Source: Pseudarthrobacter phenanthrenivorans (GTDB lineage Bacteria > Actinomycetota > Actinomycetes > Actinomycetales > Micrococcaceae). Taken from it: a stretch of DNA of 64,000 nt. The translations under genes and the position numbers were made by a program. The notes under the pieces were generated by a model. It had not been told where the DNA came from. It did not search any database and saw only the letters and a list, made by a program, of their open reading frames with translations. Shown here piece after piece: positions 8,645-15,330 of the stretch (its first letter is position 1; each line of letters opens with the position of its first letter). The stretch is taken from assembly GCF_000813845.1 (NCBI RefSeq), contig NZ_JWTB01000039.1, positions 1-64,000 on the forward strand. Reading direction: 5' to 3'.

Positions 8645-10165
8645 TCAGCCGCCGAGCAGGGCGTTGATGGGCCCGCGGGCGAAGTACACCAGGAACCCGG
8701 CGCTCACCACCCACATCAGTGGATGGATCTTCTTCGCCTTGCCGGACGCAGCTCCAATGACGGCCCAGCTCACGAAGCCGACGCCGATGCCGTTGGCGAT
8801 CGAGTAGCTCAGCGGCATGGTGACGATGGTGAGGAACGCGGGCAGCGCCACCGTGAACTTGGTGAACTTGATCTCGCGGATCTGCGCCATCATCATGGCG
8901 CCCACCACCACCAGGGCGGCGGCGGCGACCTCGAGCGGCACCACGCTGGTGAGCGGGGTGAGGAACATCGAGCCGAGGAACAGCAGGCCCGTCACCACCG
9001 AGGCCAGGCCGGTCCTGGCGCCCTCGCCGATTCCTGCCGCGGAGTCGATGTACACGGTGTTGGAGGAGCCGGAGGTGGCCCCGCCCGCCACGGCGCCGAA
9101 GCCTTCGACGATGAAGGCCGCCTTCAGCCGCGGGAACGTGCCGTCTTTGTGGGCGACGCCGGCGCTTTTGGCCAGTCCGGTCATGGTGCCCATGGCGTCG
9201 AAGAAGTTGGTGAACACGAGCGTGAAGACCAGCATGGTGGCCGCGAGTCCGCCGATCCTGGCGAACGAGCCGAAGAGGTCGAAGTGGCCCACGAGGCCCA
9301 GGTCCGGTGCCGAAACCAGCTGGCCGGACAGGACGGGGGTGTTCAGGTGCCAGCCGCCGGGGTTGGTGGCGCTGGCAGGGCCGAGTTTCATGATGGCTTC
9401 CACGACGGCAGCCAGCACGGTGGTGCCGACGATGCCGATGAGGAGTCCGCCCTGGACCTTGCGGGCCACCAGGATGCCCATGGCCAGGAGCCCGACGACG
9501 AACACGAGCGTGGGCACGGAGGTGATGGAGCCGCCGTCGCCCAGCTGGACGGGAGGCCCGCCCGCGGTGGGCCGGACAAATCCGGAGTCCACGAAGCCGA
9601 TGAAGGCGATGAACAGGCCGATGCCGACGGTGATGGCTGCCTTCAGTTCCTTGGGCACGGCCCGGAAGATGGCGGTCCGGGCCCCCGTGACGCCGAACAG
9701 GACGATCAGGATGCCGTTGATCACCACCAGGCCCATCGCCTCGGCCCAGGTAACTTCCTGGATCACCGAGACGGCCAGGAAGGAGTTGATGCCCAGCCCG
9801 GCGGCCAGGCCGAACGGCAGGTTGGCGATCAGGCCGAAGAGGATGGTCATGACGCCGGCGGTGAGGCCGGTGACGGCACCCACCTGGGCTGCGGAGAGCC
9901 AGCCGCCGGCGACGTCGGTGGGGGCGTTGTCAGCGCTGAACCCGCCAAGGATGAGGGGGTTCAGGATGACGATGTACGCCATGGTGAAGAAGGTGACCAG
10001 TCCGCCGCGGAATTCGCGCCCGGGGGTTGAACCCCGCCGGCTGATCTGGAAGAAGCGGTCAAGGAAGGAGTTCGACGCCGGCAGTTTCGAAGCGCGCGGG
10101 GCCTGCCGGGTGGAGGGGGTACTTGGAGCCGCATGCTCCTCGTGGGAATGGTCCAGGATGGTCAT
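8645..10165 (-). CDS. AzgA-type NCS2-family purine permease
   Basis: A 506-residue membrane transporter of the AzgA (hypoxanthine/guanine/adenine) branch. After a hydrophilic N-terminus come REFRGGLVTFFTMAYIVILNP, LPFGLAAGLGINSF and the membrane stretches expected for a 12-14 helix NCS2 carrier; GATSGSSNTVYIDSAAGI matches the conserved segment of the family. It would import guanine or hypoxanthine by proton symport. The gene follows guaD by 14 nt and precedes XdhC, so uptake, deamination and oxidation of purines are in one operon. Confidence 0.88.
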   Translation of the reverse strand: MTILDHSHEEHAAPSTPSTRQAPRASKLPASNSFLDRFFQISRRGSTPGREFRGGLVTFFTMAYIVILNPLILGGFSADNAPTDVAGGWLSAAQVGAVTGLTAGVMTILFGLIANLPFGLAAGLGINSFLAVSVIQEVTWAEAMGLVVINGILIVLFGVTGARTAIFRAVPKELKAAITVGIGLFIAFIGFVDSGFVRPTAGGPPVQLGDGGSITSVPTLVFVVGLLAMGILVARKVQGGLLIGIVGTTVLAAVVEAIMKLGPASATNPGGWHLNTPVLSGQLVSAPDLGLVGHFDLFGSFARIGGLAATMLVFTLVFTNFFDAMGTMTGLAKSAGVAHKDGTFPRLKAAFIVEGFGAVAGGATSGSSNTVYIDSAAGIGEGARTGLASVVTGLLFLGSMFLTPLTSVVPLEVAAAALVVVGAMMMAQIREIKFTKFTVALPAFLTIVTMPLSYSIANGIGVGFVSWAVIGAASGKAKKIHPLMWVVSAGFLVYFARGPINALLGG

Positions 10166-10179
10166 CTGAGCCGCCGGGC

Positions 10180-10674
10180 CTAGTAGTCGATCCTGGATTC
10201 GAGGGTGTTCCAGGTATTGAACGGCTCCAGCGGGGCCGGTGCCTGGGGATCGCCCAGTTCCAGCTTGGAGACCGGCATCAGGGAATCCCTGTCCTGGTTG
10301 TCGAAGTACTCGTAGAAGACGGCGTCGTCAAAGCCGACCGAGGCTGCGTCATGCCGGTCCGCCGCGAACACCACCCGGTCGATCCGGGCCCAGAGCGCGG
10401 ACGCCAGGCACATGGGGCAGGGCTCGCAGCTGGTGTAGAGGGTGGCGCCGCTGAGGTCGAAGGTGCCCAGCTCGCGGCAGGCGGTGCGGATGGCGGTGAC
10501 TTCTGCGTGGGCGGTGGGGTCGTTGTCCGCGGTGACGCGGTTGACGCCGTCGAAGGTGGAGCCGTCCGCGGTGACGATCATGGCGCCGAAGGGCCCGCCG
10601 CTGTTGAGGACGTTGGCCGTTGCCAGCCGGATTGATCTGGCCAAATACTGTTCGGCCGTGACGGTGGTACTCAT
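10180..10674 (-). CDS. guaD: Guanine deaminase, cytidine-deaminase fold
   Basis: A 164-residue enzyme with the zinc signatures HAEV (TAHAEVTAIR) and PCPMC (SCEPCPMC), arranged as in Bacillus GuaD-type guanine deaminases, plus the GFDDAVFYEYF C-terminal motif that covers the active site in that group. It converts guanine to xanthine, feeding the xanthine dehydrogenase of the same operon. Start ATG 10674 is chosen because it is preceded by AAGGAAG and begins at the conserved part; a longer reading to 10755 adds unrelated residues. It is the first gene of the minus purine operon and lies divergent from the 8-oxoguanine deaminase gene. Confidence 0.85.
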   Translation of the reverse strand: MSTTVTAEQYLARSIRLATANVLNSGGPFGAMIVTADGSTFDGVNRVTADNDPTAHAEVTAIRTACRELGTFDLSGATLYTSCEPCPMCLASALWARIDRVVFAADRHDAASVGFDDAVFYEYFDNQDRDSLMPVSKLELGDPQAPAPLEPFNTWNTLESRIDY

Positions 10675-10864
10675 GATGCGACTTCCTTTTGCCGGGAAGC
10701 CTGTTGCCGTGCAGGACCAGTAGAACCAGGTGCGACGGTTACCAGGCTTCAGCATGTGCTGTGAAGGTTAAGTTGCGCCTGGTAGATAGCTTCCCGGAGT
10801 TCGGGTGCCCGCCTTTGGCAGAATCGAGATTAGCACCGGTTTGTGGGCCACGCCATAGTTTTCT

Positions 10865-10889
10865 GGAAATTTAATTTCGCGATGTGAAA
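10865..10889. promoter_or_regulatory. Candidate operator GGAAA-N14-GTGAAA, copy 1
   Basis: GGAAA at 10865-10869 and GTGAAA at 10884-10889, 14 nt apart. The same arrangement, with GCnAT before GTGAAA, recurs at 13948-13972 upstream of urate oxidase. The element contains an ATTTC-N7-GAAAT inverted repeat. Its position between divergent purine genes suggests a regulator site; which regulator is unknown. Confidence 0.4.
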
Positions 10890-10947
10890 TCCATGTTTCT
10901 TCCGCTTCACTGCCGCCGGATGGCGGCGCCGGTCACAATAGGCGGCA

Positions 10948-10977
10948 TTGACGCACCCCGCGCCCGTTACCTAGCCT
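10948..10977 (+). promoter_or_regulatory. Candidate promoter for 8-oxoguanine deaminase
   Basis: TTGACG (10948-10953), an 18-nt spacer and TAGCCT (10972-10977) resemble a sigma-A promoter. It would give a leader of about 90 nt before the GTG start at 11077. Confidence 0.4.
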
Positions 10978-11076
10978 GATCCCACCCGCACTCCCCCGGG
11001 ACGGCGGGCCCTGGATCAGCAGACAGGGCTTCACTGAGCTGGCTTCACCGCAACTTCGCTCAGACAAGGACCGCCC

Positions 11077-12444
11077 GTGAACCATTTCGCAGCACCGCAC
11101 AACCGGCTCTGGATCAGGAACCCCCTGGCCGCCTTCAGCGCCAACAGCCTCGACGCCTCGGGCGGGGTGGTGGTCAACGGCGGCGTGATCGAAGAAGTCC
11201 TGGCAGCCGGCCAGCAGCCGTCGGCGCCCGTCAGCGAAACCTTCGATGCAGGCCGGCATGTCCTGCTGCCTGGCCTGATCAACACGCACCACCACTTCTA
11301 CCAGACCCTCACGCGCGCCTGGGGGCCGGTGGCCAATGCCCCACTGTTCCCCTGGCTGCAGAACCTGTATCCCGTCTGGGCCCGGCTGACCCCCCGGGAC
11401 CTTGAGTTGGCTGCCACGGTGGCCCTCGCGGAGTTACTGCTCTCCGGCTGCACCACCGCCGCCGACCACCACTACCTCTTCCCCGCGGGGCTTGAGGATG
11501 CGATCGACATCGAGGTGGCGGCGGTCCGCCGGTTCGGCATGCGCGCCACCCTCACCCGCGGCTCCATGACCCTGGGAACGGACGACGGCGGCCTGCCGCC
11601 GCAGTCCACGGTCCAGCGTCCCGAGGTGGTACTGGCGGACAGCGAGCGCCTGGTGGGCCGGTACCACGAGCGCGGGGACGATGCGGTGATCCAGATTGCG
11701 CTGGCCCCCTGCTCGCCGTTCTCGGTGACCAAGGAGATCATGGCCGAGAGCGCGGCGCTCGCGGACCGGCTGGACGTCCGGCTGCACACCCACCTCGCGG
11801 AAACGCTGGACGAGGAGGACTTCTGCCGGGAAATGTTCGGCCTGCGGACGGTGGACTACCTGGACAGCGTGGGCTGGCTGACGGACCGCACCTGGCTGGG
11901 GCACGGCATCCACTTCAGCGACGCCGAGATCACCCGCCTCGGCGCCGCGGGGACCGCCGTCGCGCACTGCCCCACCTCCAACATGCGGCTGGCCTCGGGC
12001 ACGGCCCGCGTCCTGGAACTCGAGGAAGCCGGAGTCCCGGTGGGGCTGGGCGTGGACGGGTCGGCGTCAAATGATGCCTCGAACATGATCCTGGAAGCGC
12101 GGCAGGCGCTGTACCTCCAGCGGCTGCGGTACGGCGCCGATGTTCCCGTGGAGCGGGCACTCGGCTGGGCCACCCGCGGCTCGGCCGCAGTCCTGGGCCG
12201 GACCGGACTGGGCCAGCTGGCCCCGGGCATGCAGGCGGACCTGGCCCTGTTCACGCTCGATGACCTGCGGTTCTCCGGCAGCCATGATCCCCTAGCAGCC
12301 CTGCTGCTGTGCGCGGCGGACCGGGCGGACCGGGTGATGGTGGGCGGCCAGTGGCGGGTGGTGGGCGGGCAGATCCCGGGACTGGACATCGCCGGGCTCA
12401 TCGCGGAGCACTCCGCTGCGGCGAAGCGCCTGGTAAACGGCTGA
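11077..12444 (+). CDS. 8-oxoguanine deaminase
   Basis: A 455-residue amidohydrolase-superfamily enzyme. The metal site is visible as THHHF (residues 70-74), the THLAET strand, the HGIHF His and the DGSASND Asp of the usual HxH...H...H...D pattern. The overall resemblance is to actinobacterial and pseudomonad 8-oxoguanine deaminases (EC 3.5.4.32), which turn 8-oxoguanine into urate; chlorohydrolases such as AtzB are more distant alternatives. GTG 11077 follows AAGGAC at good spacing. It is divergent from guaD and upstream of urate oxidase, so its product would enter the same route. Confidence 0.82.
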   Translation: MNHFAAPHNRLWIRNPLAAFSANSLDASGGVVVNGGVIEEVLAAGQQPSAPVSETFDAGRHVLLPGLINTHHHFYQTLTRAWGPVANAPLFPWLQNLYPVWARLTPRDLELAATVALAELLLSGCTTAADHHYLFPAGLEDAIDIEVAAVRRFGMRATLTRGSMTLGTDDGGLPPQSTVQRPEVVLADSERLVGRYHERGDDAVIQIALAPCSPFSVTKEIMAESAALADRLDVRLHTHLAETLDEEDFCREMFGLRTVDYLDSVGWLTDRTWLGHGIHFSDAEITRLGAAGTAVAHCPTSNMRLASGTARVLELEEAGVPVGLGVDGSASNDASNMILEARQALYLQRLRYGADVPVERALGWATRGSAAVLGRTGLGQLAPGMQADLALFTLDDLRFSGSHDPLAALLLCAADRADRVMVGGQWRVVGGQIPGLDIAGLIAEHSAAAKRLVNG

Positions 12445-12475
12445 CACATGCCGCGCCCGCTGCTAGCGTGACCGC

Positions 12476-13714
12476 ATGACACCGTCCAAGACGCCGCCCG
12501 AAGTCCTTGATGTCAATGGTGCAGAGGTCAGCATCTCAAGCCCGGACAAGATGGTGTTCCCGGAGCCGGGGCTGACCAAGCTCGACCTGGTGCGGTACTA
12601 CCTTGCGGTGGCGGACGGGGCCCTGCGGGGTGCCGGCGGCCGGCCGATGGTGCTGAAGCGCTTCCCCAAGGGCATCGACGCGGAGCCGTTCTTCCAGAAA
12701 CGGGTTCCGGAGAACCACCCACCGTATATCGACACGACCACGCTGCACTATGCGTCGGGGACCTCCGCGGAGGAGGCAGTGATCAGGGATGCCGCGGGCC
12801 TCGCCTGGGTCATCAACCTGGGCTGCCTGGACCTGAACCCGCATCCGGTCCGCGCCGAGGACCTCGAACACCCGGACGAGCTGCGGGTGGACCTTGATCC
12901 CATGCCCGGCGTGGACTGGTCGCAGATTGTTGATGTGGCCTACGTGGCGCAGGAGGTCCTGGCCGATACCGGGCTGGTGGGATGGCCGAAGACCAGCGGT
13001 TCGCGGGGGCTGCACATCCTGGTGCGGATCGCCCCGGACTGGTCCTACAAGGATGTCCGGCTCGCCGCGGAAACCCTCGCCCGGGAGGTGGAGAACCGGG
13101 CGCCCGGTCTTGCCACGGCACGGTGGTGGAAGGAAGAGCGCGGCGAAAGCGTGTTCGTGGACTTCAACCAGAACGCCAAGGACCGGACGGTGGCGTCAGC
13201 CTACTCGGTGCGGGCCCTGCCCGACGCCCGCGTCTCGGCACCCCTGACATGGGATGAAGTCCGGACCGCCCGGCCGGAGCGGTTCACGGTTCCCACCGTG
13301 CTGGAGCGTTTCGCGGAGATCGGCGACCCGCATCGGGGAATTGACGACGCCGTGGGCTCCCTTGATGGCCTGCTGGCCCTTGCGAAGGAGTTGGGTCCGG
13401 CCGAAAAGGCACCTCGGGGAGCCAACGGGTCGGGCCGCCGCCAGTCGCTGATGCCGCTGATCGAAGTAGCCCGGACCAGGACCAAGCCAGAAGCGCTGGC
13501 GGCCCTTGAGGAGTGGAAGTCCCGCCATGCCAACATCGTGCCGTCCCTCAGCCCTGCCGACGTCCTTATTGACGGGATGCGTGGATCGAGTTCGCTGTGG
13601 TACCGGGTGCGGGTGAACCTGCAGCACGTGGCCGAGGCAGAGCGTCCGGCCCAGGAGGAGCTTGTTGCGGACTACGACCCCTGGGCCGGCAAGGAGTGGC
13701 CGGGCCGGGCCTAG
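12476..13714 (+). CDS. Standalone LigD-type polymerase-domain protein
   Basis: A 412-residue protein matching the primase-polymerase domain of bacterial NHEJ ligase D. Marks include MVLKRFPKGI near residues 59-68, VINLGCLDLNPHPVR, the metal-binding DLDP motif in LRVDLDPMPGV, TSGSRGLHILV and FVDFNQNAKDRTVASAYSVR. Ligase and nuclease domains are absent, as in mycobacterial PolD1/PolD2. It may act as a template-dependent NTP polymerase in end joining or base-excision gap filling. It starts 31 nt after the deaminase and probably has no functional tie to purine breakdown; no Ku gene is in the window. Confidence 0.85.
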   Translation: MTPSKTPPEVLDVNGAEVSISSPDKMVFPEPGLTKLDLVRYYLAVADGALRGAGGRPMVLKRFPKGIDAEPFFQKRVPENHPPYIDTTTLHYASGTSAEEAVIRDAAGLAWVINLGCLDLNPHPVRAEDLEHPDELRVDLDPMPGVDWSQIVDVAYVAQEVLADTGLVGWPKTSGSRGLHILVRIAPDWSYKDVRLAAETLAREVENRAPGLATARWWKEERGESVFVDFNQNAKDRTVASAYSVRALPDARVSAPLTWDEVRTARPERFTVPTVLERFAEIGDPHRGIDDAVGSLDGLLALAKELGPAEKAPRGANGSGRRQSLMPLIEVARTRTKPEALAALEEWKSRHANIVPSLSPADVLIDGMRGSSSLWYRVRVNLQHVAEAERPAQEELVADYDPWAGKEWPGRA

Positions 13715-13734
13715 CCCCGGCCAGGCAGGAAGCG

Positions 13735-13911
13735 TCAGGGGCGCTGGCGGCCAAAGACGGGAAGTGCGCGCAGCCAGCGGGAGAACCCGGTGTTGCGCCG
13801 CTCGTGCTCGGCGGGGATGTAGAAGTCCGGATCCGTGCCTCCGAGGGGCAGGTACAACTCCTGGCCCGGTGCCGGGAATTCCGCGACATTGTTCTGCTCC
13901 TGGGGGTTCAT
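13735..13911 (-). CDS. 58-residue protein of unknown function, divergent from urate oxidase
   Basis: A short reading frame starting at ATG 13911 behind a strong AGGAGG ribosome binding site (6 nt spacing) and ending with TGA at 13735-13737. The product is Pro-rich and charged at first (QELYLPLGGTDPDFYIPAEH) and ends with a basic segment RWLRALPVFGRQRP. No membrane segment or domain is recognised. It runs opposite to both neighbours and its upstream region also holds the urate oxidase control sites. The strong binding site and the proper codon use suggest a real gene. Confidence 0.6.
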   Translation of the reverse strand: MNPQEQNNVAEFPAPGQELYLPLGGTDPDFYIPAEHERRNTGFSRWLRALPVFGRQRP

Positions 13912-13935
13912 CTGCTCCTCCTTCTAGCGCAACCT

Positions 13936-13972
13936 TTTCCGTATTTCGGAAACACTTTATTGCTATGTGAAA
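13936..13972. promoter_or_regulatory. Inverted repeat and GGAAA-N14-GTGAAA element, copy 2
   Basis: TTTCCG-TATTT-CGGAAA forms an inverted repeat at 13936-13952, and its right end begins GGAAA (13948-13952), N14, GTGAAA (13967-13972), the same layout as at 10865-10889. It lies between the small minus gene and urate oxidase, so it may control both. Confidence 0.4.
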
Positions 13973-14060
13973 AGAATAGGGCCGAGTCACCCGGGCGTCA
14001 ATGACCTTCCGCGCCCCGGGCGGGAGGCCGCCAGTCACAAAATGAATTTTCGGCTTGTGA

Positions 14061-14178
14061 TGTACACCACCGGCAAGCAGGGGTACGCTGGTAGGCAACT
14101 CGTGGCGCAGGTCACGTAACCTGGGAGCAGCAGGCAGGGTCGTAATGAGCTGGCATCAATGGATGCCGGCTCTTTTTT
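14061..14178 (+). promoter_or_regulatory. Structured leader or small RNA with terminator before urate oxidase
   Basis: The 360-nt gap 13912-14271 contains, on the plus strand, a possible promoter (TGTACA at 14061, 17-nt spacer, TACGCT at 14084), then a hairpin CAGGT-CACGTA-ACCTG at 14108-14123, then an intrinsic terminator at 14147-14178. Upstream gene 13735-13911 runs the other way, so the terminator can only act on a transcript starting in this gap. That fits an attenuated leader of urate oxidase or a free small RNA of roughly 80 nt. No known riboswitch family was recognised. Confidence 0.45.
14147..14178 (+). terminator. Intrinsic terminator 94 nt before urate oxidase
   Basis: GAGCTGGCATC (14147-14157) pairs with GATGCCGGCTC (14162-14172) over a 4-nt loop, with one G-U pair, and is followed at once by six T. 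This is one of the few hairpins in the window with a proper T-tract. Confidence 0.8.
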
Positions 14179-14231
14179 GTTGGGTCGGCTCCACCGGAAA
14201 CGCGCTCGAAACGCGCGCTTAATTTCAGTGA

Positions 14232-14247
14232 TGGAACCTTGGTTCCA
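14232..14247. promoter_or_regulatory. Inverted repeat TGGAACC-TT-GGTTCCA before urate oxidase
   Basis: Perfect 7-bp arms around TT, 24 nt upstream of the urate oxidase ATG. It could be an operator or a small RNA hairpin masking the ribosome binding region. Confidence 0.4.
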
Positions 14248-14271
14248 CTTACCGGAGATTGGGAACAGACC

Positions 14272-15180
14272 ATGAGCAGCAAGATCATCCTCGGCGAAAA
14301 CCAGTACGGCAAGGCAGAAGTCCGCGTCGTCAAGATCACCAGGGACACCAACCGCCACGAGATCGAGGACCTGAACGTCACCTCGCAGCTGCGGGGCGAC
14401 TTTGCCGCGGCCCACCTGGAGGGCGACAACGCCCACGTGGTGGCCACCGACACCCAGAAGAACACCATTTACGCCTTTGCCCGCGACGGCATCGGTTCGC
14501 CGGAAGCCTTCCTGCTGCGCCTCGGCGAGCACTTCACCTCGAGCTTCGACTGGGTTACCGGCGGCCGCTGGGAAGCCGAGTCCTACGCATGGAACCGGAT
14601 CCAGGCGCACGGCAGCGAGCACGACCACTCGTTCGTCCGCAACGGGCAGGAAGTCCGGACCGCCGTCCTGGTCCGTGACGGTGCCACCAGCCACCTGATC
14701 TCGGGGCTGAAGGACCTGACCGTCCTGAAGTCCACCCAGTCCGGCTTCGTCGGCTACCCCCGGGACCGCTACACCACGCTGCCCGAGACTACCGACCGGA
14801 TCCTGGCCACGGACGTTTCGGCCCGCTGGCGCTACAAGACCGGAACCGACTTCAGCAGCCTGGACTTCAACAAGAGCTACGACGACGTCAAGGGCCTCCT
14901 GCTCGAAGGCTTCACGGAGAAGTACTCCCACGCCCTGCAGCAGACCCTGTTCGACATGGGCGCCAAGGTCCTCGAGGCCCACAGCGAGATCGACGAGATC
15001 AAGTTCTCCATGCCCAACAAGCACCACTTCCTCGTTGACCTCTCCCCGTTCGGCCTGGACAACCCGAATGAGGTCTTCTACGCGGCTGACCGCCCGTACG
15101 GCCTGATTGAGGCCACCGTGCAGCGCGACGACGCCGCAGCGGCGCCCGCCGCCTGGTCCGGCATCGCCGGCTTCTGCTAA
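14272..15180 (+). CDS. uox: Urate oxidase (cofactor-free uricase)
   Basis: A 302-residue uricase of the T-fold type, close in length to Arthrobacter globiformis uricase. The catalytic Lys14 (QYGKAEVRVV) and Thr59-Asp60 (VVATDTQKNT) are present, as are the substrate-clamp residues in the SGFVGYPRDRYTTLPET region and the C-terminal DLSPFGLDNPNEVFYAADRPYG. It oxidises urate to 5-hydroxyisourate with release of H2O2. ATG 14272 is chosen because it gives the standard N-terminus; an in-frame start at 14239 adds 11 residues. Upstream lies a terminator-containing leader. HIU hydrolase and OHCU decarboxylase are not beside it. Confidence 0.93.
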   Translation: MSSKIILGENQYGKAEVRVVKITRDTNRHEIEDLNVTSQLRGDFAAAHLEGDNAHVVATDTQKNTIYAFARDGIGSPEAFLLRLGEHFTSSFDWVTGGRWEAESYAWNRIQAHGSEHDHSFVRNGQEVRTAVLVRDGATSHLISGLKDLTVLKSTQSGFVGYPRDRYTTLPETTDRILATDVSARWRYKTGTDFSSLDFNKSYDDVKGLLLEGFTEKYSHALQQTLFDMGAKVLEAHSEIDEIKFSMPNKHHFLVDLSPFGLDNPNEVFYAADRPYGLIEATVQRDDAAAAPAAWSGIAGFC

Positions 15181-15194
15181 AGAACCACCACGGA

Positions 15195-15238
15195 GTCCCG
15201 GCGGGCCGGACCACCACGCGGTGGCGGCCCGTCGGGAC
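15195..15238 (+). terminator. Long hairpin between urate oxidase and the permease
   Basis: GTCCCGGCGGGCCG (15195-15208) pairs with CGGCCCGTCGGGAC (15225-15238), with one G-U pair, and an inner CCACC/GGTGG stem. There is no T-tract, so it may be a partial terminator or message stabiliser that sets the uox to permease ratio. Confidence 0.5.
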
Positions 15239-15265
15239 AACCCGGCACCACCCACAGCCTTACCT

Positions 15266-15330
15266 GTTAGCCAGACACCAGTTAGCCAGACGATGACGTC
15301 TGCCATGAACCAAGAAAGTCTGCCATGAAC
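15266..15330. repeat. Two short direct repeats in the permease leader
   Basis: GTTAGCCAGAC occurs at 15266-15276 and 15281-15291 (15-nt period); GTCTGCCATGAAC occurs at 15298-15310 and 15318-15330 (20-nt period). The second copy of the latter contains the permease start codon, the first an alternative ATG. Confidence 0.75.
15305..15328 (+). other. Seven-codon leader reading frame overlapping the permease start
   Basis: ATG 15305 opens MNQESLP and stops at TGA 15326-15328, which overlaps the permease ATG (15325-15327) as ATGA. It results from the 13-nt duplication. Neither ATG has a convincing ribosome binding site, so translational coupling is possible but unproven. Confidence 0.35.

Larger units (their letters stand above)
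10675..11076. other. Divergent control region of the purine genes
   Basis: A 402-nt gap between guaD (minus) and 8-oxoguanine deaminase (plus). It contains an AT-rich patch at about 10857-10900, unlike the GC-rich surroundings, with the inverted repeats GAAAT-TTA-ATTTC and ATTTC-N7-GAAAT. Further right there is a small GCCGCC/GGCGGC hairpin and a plausible plus-strand promoter. No gene is visible. It most likely holds the operators and promoters of both transcription units. Confidence 0.6.

Noticed and set aside
14041..14150. Possible signal recognition particle RNA because of CAGGT and GGAGCAGC words.
   Set aside because: The GNRA-capped helix and the conserved internal loop of SRP RNA domain IV are absent; the short ACCTG stem does not fit.
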